A stretch of 64,000 bases of DNA from Chitinophaga filiformis (GTDB lineage Bacteria; Bacteroidota; Bacteroidia; Chitinophagales; Chitinophagaceae), in the NCBI RefSeq assembly GCF_900102545.1, contig NZ_FNBN01000004.1, positions 62,001 to 126,000 of the forward strand, read 5' to 3'. How positions within the stretch are numbered: position 1 is the stretch's first letter; every line of letters starts with the position of its first letter. The notes beneath the pieces are model-generated. The model made no database searches. It was not told where the DNA came from and worked only from the letters and a program-made list of their open reading frames with translations. Shown in pieces: positions 59,251 to 64,000 of the stretch. A program made the position numbers and the translations under genes.

Positions 59251-59808
59251 ATGTACATAACTAAATTTATCAGTTCAGACGACGAATTAAGACAAGTTGC
59301 CGAACTATCCAGGCTGAATTCAGCCGAGAGTATTACAGAGGAGGAGAAAGCCGAGCAAGGCTATGTTTCCTGGAAATATACTTTCGAAGATCTCAAAGCA
59401 CTCCATGAAATCGCCCCTTCTGCCATTATCAAAGACGGTGACAAAGTGATCGGCTATCTGCTGGTACTCGTGATGGAATCTGCTGCCGTATATGCACCTC
59501 TCAAAGATGCGCTGAAACTGTTTGATGGCCGGTATTACAAAGGAAAATCACTCATGGATTACAAAGTATATTTCCTGGGCCAGACCTGTATTGACAGCAA
59601 CTACCGCGGCAAAGGTCTCTTACGACAATTGTACCAGTTTCATAAAGATAACTTCGAGTCGGTATACGACTTTGCACTTAGCTCCATAGCCAGAGACAAT
59701 CCGAAGTCCATGATGGTACATGCCAGGCTGGGCTTCCGCACACTCTTCCCTTTTACTGATGGTGGAAAAGAATGGGATGTGGTAATATGGGATTTTAATC
59801 TCGGATAA
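59251..59808 (+). CDS. GNAT-family N-acetyltransferase
   Basis: A 185-residue protein of the GNAT fold. Motif A, the acetyl-CoA loop, is FLGQTCIDSNYRGKGLLRQLYQFHK (residues ~108-132), with the xxGxG/A element YRGKGLL. SSIARDNPKSMMVHARLGFR matches motif B, where members contact the acceptor. The acceptor is unknown. The gene is 33 bases upstream of the amino acid permease and may share its transcript. Confidence 0.87.
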   Translation: MYITKFISSDDELRQVAELSRLNSAESITEEEKAEQGYVSWKYTFEDLKALHEIAPSAIIKDGDKVIGYLLVLVMESAAVYAPLKDALKLFDGRYYKGKSLMDYKVYFLGQTCIDSNYRGKGLLRQLYQFHKDNFESVYDFALSSIARDNPKSMMVHARLGFRTLFPFTDGGKEWDVVIWDFNLG

Positions 59809-59841
59809 TCCGATATTTACAGCCAATCTCTATCCTGCCGC

Positions 59842-61170
59842 ATGAAAGAAACAGCTATGGAAAAAAACAAACTCGGTCTCTGGACAAGTACATCACTCAT
59901 CGTTGGTAATATGATCGGAGCCGGGATCTTCCTGGCGCCCGCTGCACTTGCCTCATTTGGCAGTGTCAGTCTGCTGGGATGGGTGATTTCAGCTATTGGT
60001 TGTTTCTTCCTGGTAAAGGTATTCGGCAATCTAAGTAAACTGGTGCCGAATGTAACCGGCGGCCCGTATGCCTATACCCGTCGCGGCTTCGGCGACTATA
60101 TGGGCTTTTCCATTGCCTGGGGATATTTCCTGGCCGTCTCCTGCGCCAATGCAGCTATCACCATCGGGTTCGTCAGCGCATTGAGCACCTTCATACCTGC
60201 GTTGTCTACCAATACCTTCAGTGCAGTAGGCACTGGTCTCGGCACCATCTGGTTACTGACCTGGGTCAATAACAGGGGTATCCGAACTTCCGGTTCCGTG
60301 CAGATGGCCACCACTATTCTCAAGCTGATACCGCTATTACTGGTGGCCTTCGGGGGCCTGTTCTTTATCAAAGCTGCCAACTTTCCAGCCTTCAATAGTA
60401 GCGGCACGTCGCTGTTCACTGCCCTTTCCAACACCGTTACCTTCACCATGTTCGCCTATGTGGGTATTGAATCTGCCACCATTCCGGCAGAGAAAGTGCA
60501 GAATCCGCAGCAGACCATTCCAAAAGCCACCTTATTAGGATTATTGATCGTTACGGTAGTCTATGTGTTAGGCACAGTCAGCGTAATGGGTATCATTCCC
60601 TCAGAGCAGCTGAGAAAAACAGTGACACCTTTTGCTGATGCAGCCGTAATTATGTGGGGCAATAATGCCCGCTATTGGGTGAGCGCAGGTGTAGCTATAG
60701 CCGCCTTCGGAGCATTGAATGGCTGGATGCTGGTGCAGGGGCAATTACCCTATGCTATTGCGAAAGACAACCTGTTTCCGCAGATATTCAGTAAAGAGAA
60801 TAAAAGAGGCGTCCCTTATGTAGGCACCCTGTTCAGTAGTGTACTGATATCCATTCTCATGGCAATGAATTACACCAAAGGACTGGTAGAACAATTCAAG
60901 TTCCTGGTCTTACTGTCTACCCTGTCTGTCCTCATACCCTACCTGTTTTCAACAGCTGCTTACTTTATATTGAAAATCAAAAGCGGCGTACTAAAGACAA
61001 GCGAATGGATACAATGTATCTTACTATTCGCCATTTCGTTTAGCTATGTACTCTGGGCAATTGCAAGCGCAGGGCAACAGACTATATACTATGGATTTCT
61101 GTTGCAGATGATCGGAATACCTTTGTATTTGTGGATGGCAGCAAAAAAAGAGAACTCCTTATTTCAGTAA
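59842..61170 (+). CDS. APC-family amino acid permease
   Basis: A 442-residue protein (427-residue form from the sixth-codon ATG at 59857) with twelve membrane segments. It has the APC features GNMIGAGIFLAPAALASFG in TM1, NVTGGPYAYTRRGFGDYMGF around TM3, and FTMFAYVGIESATIPAEKVQNPQQTIPKA in TM6 and the following loop. It is closest in pattern to AdiC/arginine-agmatine-type antiporters, but the substrate is uncertain. The hairpin region after the stop is at 61190-61213. Confidence 0.9.
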   Translation: MKETAMEKNKLGLWTSTSLIVGNMIGAGIFLAPAALASFGSVSLLGWVISAIGCFFLVKVFGNLSKLVPNVTGGPYAYTRRGFGDYMGFSIAWGYFLAVSCANAAITIGFVSALSTFIPALSTNTFSAVGTGLGTIWLLTWVNNRGIRTSGSVQMATTILKLIPLLLVAFGGLFFIKAANFPAFNSSGTSLFTALSNTVTFTMFAYVGIESATIPAEKVQNPQQTIPKATLLGLLIVTVVYVLGTVSVMGIIPSEQLRKTVTPFADAAVIMWGNNARYWVSAGVAIAAFGALNGWMLVQGQLPYAIAKDNLFPQIFSKENKRGVPYVGTLFSSVLISILMAMNYTKGLVEQFKFLVLLSTLSVLIPYLFSTAAYFILKIKSGVLKTSEWIQCILLFAISFSYVLWAIASAGQQTIYYGFLLQMIGIPLYLWMAAKKENSLFQ

Positions 61171-61420
61171 TACACTCATTCCTTATATAATGAGTATTTC
61201 GATAAATACTCATAAAAAAACAGCACTCAGCGACGTACTTGCCGCTCCGGCAGATTTACCCCTAACGCACCTCCGAATTCAGCTAACTTGCCTCCAAAAT
61301 CTTTTCGTAGGGCACAATTCTGAAGACAATCTGTCGAATCAAAATCTAAATAATTTGTTAACGCACTAACTGCTGTTTTGTGCGAATTTTTTGAGTATTT
61401 CGAACAATAAATCAAACTGC
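61171..61420. other. Intergenic region before the TonB-dependent receptor
   Basis: No gene in these 250 bases. Besides the hairpin at 61190-61213, nothing specific is seen; TAnnTTTG elements are absent and the leader is rich in A/T with an ATTTTTTGAG stretch near the start codon. Confidence 0.35.
61190..61213. repeat. Hairpin after the permease gene
   Basis: ATGAGTATTT (61190-61199) and AAATACTCAT (61204-61213) form a perfect 10-bp stem with a CGAT loop, 19 bases after the stop codon, followed by an A7 run. An overlapping alternative pairing, ACTCATT (61173-61179) with AATGAGT (61189-61195), is also possible. This is a weak terminator candidate because no U-run follows on the plus strand. 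Confidence 0.4.
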
Positions 61421-64000
61421 ATGCTTTTCAAAAAATGTCTGTCGGCCATTATCGGGCTGATTAGCCTACCTATGCTATTATTCGCCCAGGAGACTACCTC
61501 CGAGATCCACGGGCAAGTGAAGGATGGGCAAACGGGAGTTCCCGGCGCTGTCGTTATTGCACTCCACAATCCAACCGGTACAAAGTACATGACAACCACC
61601 CGTAAAGACGGGCGCTACAACGTACCAAACGTCCGCGTAGGGGGACCTTACACCATTTCAGTATCCTATATCGGATACAAAGACCAAAAGATCGAGAATG
61701 TCATACTCTCCCTGGGACAAGAGTATACCGGTGATTTCAACATTGTACCTGACACTAAACAGCTGAATGAAGTTGTAGTAAAATCAGGTAAACAGGACAA
61801 AACATTCAACAACAACCGTACAGGTGCACAGGAGATCATCAGCCGTGATCAGCTGGAAAAACTGCCTACCATCAACAGGTCTGCTCAGGACTTCACAAGA
61901 CTGGAGCCAACTGCCTCCAATCCTATAGGTGGACAAAGCTTCGGCGGCCGTAGCAACCAGTACAACAACTTCACCGTAGATGGTGCCAACTTCAACAACT
62001 CATTCGGGTTATCTGGTACTCTCGGCGGACAAGCAGGTGCGCAGCCTATCAGCCTGGACGCGATCGATCAGATCCAGGTAAATATTGCGCCTTATGACGT
62101 ACGTCAGGGTGGATTCTCCGGCGCTGGTGTAAATACCGTTACCAAAAGCGGTACCAACACCTTCAGAGGATCTGTTTACACTTACTTCAAAAACGAAAAC
62201 ACACAGGGTTACAAGGTAGGGAACGTAGTCGTACCGAAAACTGACCTTTCTTTTAGTATTCGTGGTGCTTCCATCGGTGGACCAATCATTAAGAATAAAT
62301 TATTCTTCTTCGTGAATGGTGAATCATCCCGTCAGACAGCTCCTGCTACCAGCTGGATCCCTTCTGATGCTTCACATGCACCCAACCCGGGTGGTGTTTC
62401 CACCGCCAATGCAGATACGTTAGCGGCCCTGGCCACTTTCCTGAAGGATACTTACGGGTACGATCCCGGCGCTTATTCCGGTTATTCCTTTAAGACTAAC
62501 AGTGATAAGATCACTGCAAAGATCGACTGGAATATCAACGATCATAATACCCTGACCTTAAAGTACAACTACCTGAAATCAATGTCTGACCAGTTTGCAA
62601 GTACCAGCAGACCGGCAGGTGCTACAGGTGGTCAGCCTGGCTTTAATGCGATGCCTTTCTACGGAAGCGGATATGTGATCAACAACAATTTCAACATCTT
62701 CATCGCAGAACTGAACACCCGTTTCGGTAACGCTGCATCCAACAAGTTCCAGGTTGGATACACTGCGCTGCGTGACTACCGTACGCCTCACTCCAGCTCT
62801 ACCACAATGCCGTTGGTGGATATCCTGAACAACGGTAACATCTATACTACTTTTGGTTACGAGCCGTACACTTATAACAACACCCTCAATACTGACGTAT
62901 TCCAGATCTCTGATATCTTCACTTTCTACAAAGGTGCTCACGAGATTACAGTAGGTACACAGGATTATTACAGAAAATATAAGAATGCATTTGCTCCGGG
63001 TTACCAGGGCGCTTATCAGTTTGCAAGTCTGACTGATTTCTACAATAGCGCTAAGAACGGTGCACTGAATGCAAAAAGCTATTACCTCCAGTACTCTGCA
63101 TTATCTGATGGTTCCTTCCCATGGGCATATGCAGGTTCTACAGAACTGGGCTTATTCGCACAGGACAAATGGCGTGTATCAAACAATTTCACGCTTACTT
63201 ATGGTCTGCGCTTTGATATGACGATCTACAAACAGGACTTTGAAGACAACCCACAGTTCAATGCACTGAAGTTTAAAGACGGTAAGAGCTATGATATCGG
63301 AAAAGCTCCGGGTAATGCATTGCTGGTATCTCCACGCATTGGCTTCAACTGGGATGTACTGGATGATAAGACCTTACAGGTTAGAGGTGGTTTAGGTATC
63401 TTCTCTGGTCCTCCACCATTTGTATGGATCAGCAACCAGGCCAGCAACAACGGTGTACAGTGGGGTTCTTTCACCAAAAATGGTGTAGCATTCAGCGCTG
63501 ATCCTAATGCGTACCGCCCTGAATCAGCCTCTGCGAACACAGCTTATGCCGTTGCATTGACCGACAAGAATTTCAAATATCCTTCCGTACTGAAAACCAG
63601 CCTTGCAGTGGATAAAAAGCTGCCTGGTGACTGGGTATTCACCGTAGAAGGAACTTACTCCAAAGATATCAACGCTGTATACTTCCAGAACATCAACCTG
63701 AATGAAACCAACGGTTATGCACTGAGTAACGGAGGCGATAACAGGATGCGTTACAATACATCCCTGACTACCTCTCTGAATACCAGCAATAAATATTATT
63801 CCGCAGGTACTTCACTGGCCGATCCTAATATCGGTAATGCTATCCTGATGAGCAATACCAGCAAAGGATATGCTTACAATATCACCGGCCGTGTACAGAA
63901 AACGTACAAGAATCTGTATGTAAGCGTAGCTTATACACATGGTGATGCACGCAACGTAGCAGAAACAGGCAGCACCGCTTCTTCACTGTGGAGCGCCCGT
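61421..64000 (+). CDS. Oar-like TonB-dependent receptor (partial, N-terminal part)
   Basis: The frame runs from ATG 61421 to the window end with no stop, giving the first 860 residues. A signal peptide (IIGLISLPMLLFAQ) is followed by a carboxypeptidase-regulatory-like domain (EIHGQVKDGQTGVPGAVVIALHN, TRKDGRYNVPNVRVGGPYTISVSYIGY), then the TonB plug: EIISRDQLEKLPTINRSAQDF, GRSNQYNNFTVDGANFNNSFGLSG, PYDVRQGGFSGAGVNTVTKSG. The beta-barrel follows with KNKLFFFVNGE and alternating aromatic strands. This pattern matches Myxococcus Oar-type outer-membrane proteins, which span the outer membrane and move large substrates or proteins. Confidence 0.93.
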   Translation, partial: MLFKKCLSAIIGLISLPMLLFAQETTSEIHGQVKDGQTGVPGAVVIALHNPTGTKYMTTTRKDGRYNVPNVRVGGPYTISVSYIGYKDQKIENVILSLGQEYTGDFNIVPDTKQLNEVVVKSGKQDKTFNNNRTGAQEIISRDQLEKLPTINRSAQDFTRLEPTASNPIGGQSFGGRSNQYNNFTVDGANFNNSFGLSGTLGGQAGAQPISLDAIDQIQVNIAPYDVRQGGFSGAGVNTVTKSGTNTFRGSVYTYFKNENTQGYKVGNVVVPKTDLSFSIRGASIGGPIIKNKLFFFVNGESSRQTAPATSWIPSDASHAPNPGGVSTANADTLAALATFLKDTYGYDPGAYSGYSFKTNSDKITAKIDWNINDHNTLTLKYNYLKSMSDQFASTSRPAGATGGQPGFNAMPFYGSGYVINNNFNIFIAELNTRFGNAASNKFQVGYTALRDYRTPHSSSTTMPLVDILNNGNIYTTFGYEPYTYNNTLNTDVFQISDIFTFYKGAHEITVGTQDYYRKYKNAFAPGYQGAYQFASLTDFYNSAKNGALNAKSYYLQYSALSDGSFPWAYAGSTELGLFAQDKWRVSNNFTLTYGLRFDMTIYKQDFEDNPQFNALKFKDGKSYDIGKAPGNALLVSPRIGFNWDVLDDKTLQVRGGLGIFSGPPPFVWISNQASNNGVQWGSFTKNGVAFSADPNAYRPESASANTAYAVALTDKNFKYPSVLKTSLAVDKKLPGDWVFTVEGTYSKDINAVYFQNINLNETNGYALSNGGDNRMRYNTSLTTSLNTSNKYYSAGTSLADPNIGNAILMSNTSKGYAYNITGRVQKTYKNLYVSVAYTHGDARNVAETGSTASSLWSAR

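Overview
The window is a chromosomal segment of a Bacteroidota bacterium, most likely of the family Chitinophagaceae and plausibly the genus Chitinophaga. The evidence is a short primary sigma factor without region 1.1, promoters of the form TTG-N17-22-TAnnTTTG with no clear Shine-Dalgarno sequences, a FecI/FecR regulatory locus, an Oar-like TonB-dependent receptor, a BACON-domain lipoprotein and a phosphocholine-specific phospholipase C. The genus is inferred from gene content only.

Layout. 1-8336 (+): a tightly packed, often overlapping operon: acyl-CoA ligase (3' end only), citrate-synthase-like enzyme, Gfo/Idh oxidoreductase, PatB/MalY-type PLP enzyme, small P-loop kinase-like protein, MFS exporter and two paralogous DoxX-like membrane proteins. 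It reads like a small-molecule biosynthesis and export cluster that I cannot match to a known pathway. 8547-14455: LuxR-type regulator, CHAD protein, exported Gfo/Idh protein, and a FecI-FecR-STN locus whose sigma gene carries an in-frame stop. 14443-20224: a minus-strand unit (40-residue membrane peptide, radical SAM/SPASM enzyme, Gfo/Idh protein), then a sigma-54 activator divergent from an AraC-family gene, with a palindrome cluster and a sigma-54-like promoter between them, then an esterase. A perfect 43-bp inverted repeat lies at 20261-20358.

20541-33593: cyclic-nucleotide-domain histidine kinase, fused response regulator/FAD reductase, topB, a thiolase relic, a DUF4349 protein, a SufE-like protein without cysteine, an SDR, phospholipase C, a cation/proton antiporter and an SdpI/SdpR pair. 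33690-41855 (all -): lytic transglycosylase, gatA, tatA and the classical ffh-rpsP-rimM-trmD-rplS run, then rpoD. 42224-48127: START-like protein, unknown protein, LptF/G permease, PAP2 phosphatase, ArnT-like glycosyltransferase and exported superoxide dismutase.

48540-56482: an E1-like (ThiF/Rv1355c-type) adenylyltransferase and an N-acyltransferase-like protein directly upstream of a 7TM-DISM histidine kinase, a receiver-kinase hybrid and a single-domain receiver, facing a TPR histidine kinase. This looks like a linked synthesis-and-sensing unit. 56483-64000: a gene-poor stretch with a candidate minus-strand small RNA, a seven-repeat lipoprotein, tRNA-Ala(GGC), a GNAT protein, an amino acid permease and the start of an Oar-like TonB-dependent receptor.

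The best candidates for undescribed biology are the 1-8336 cluster, the ThiF/acyltransferase/kinase locus, the peptide-radical SAM-oxidoreductase unit, and the perfect inverted repeat.
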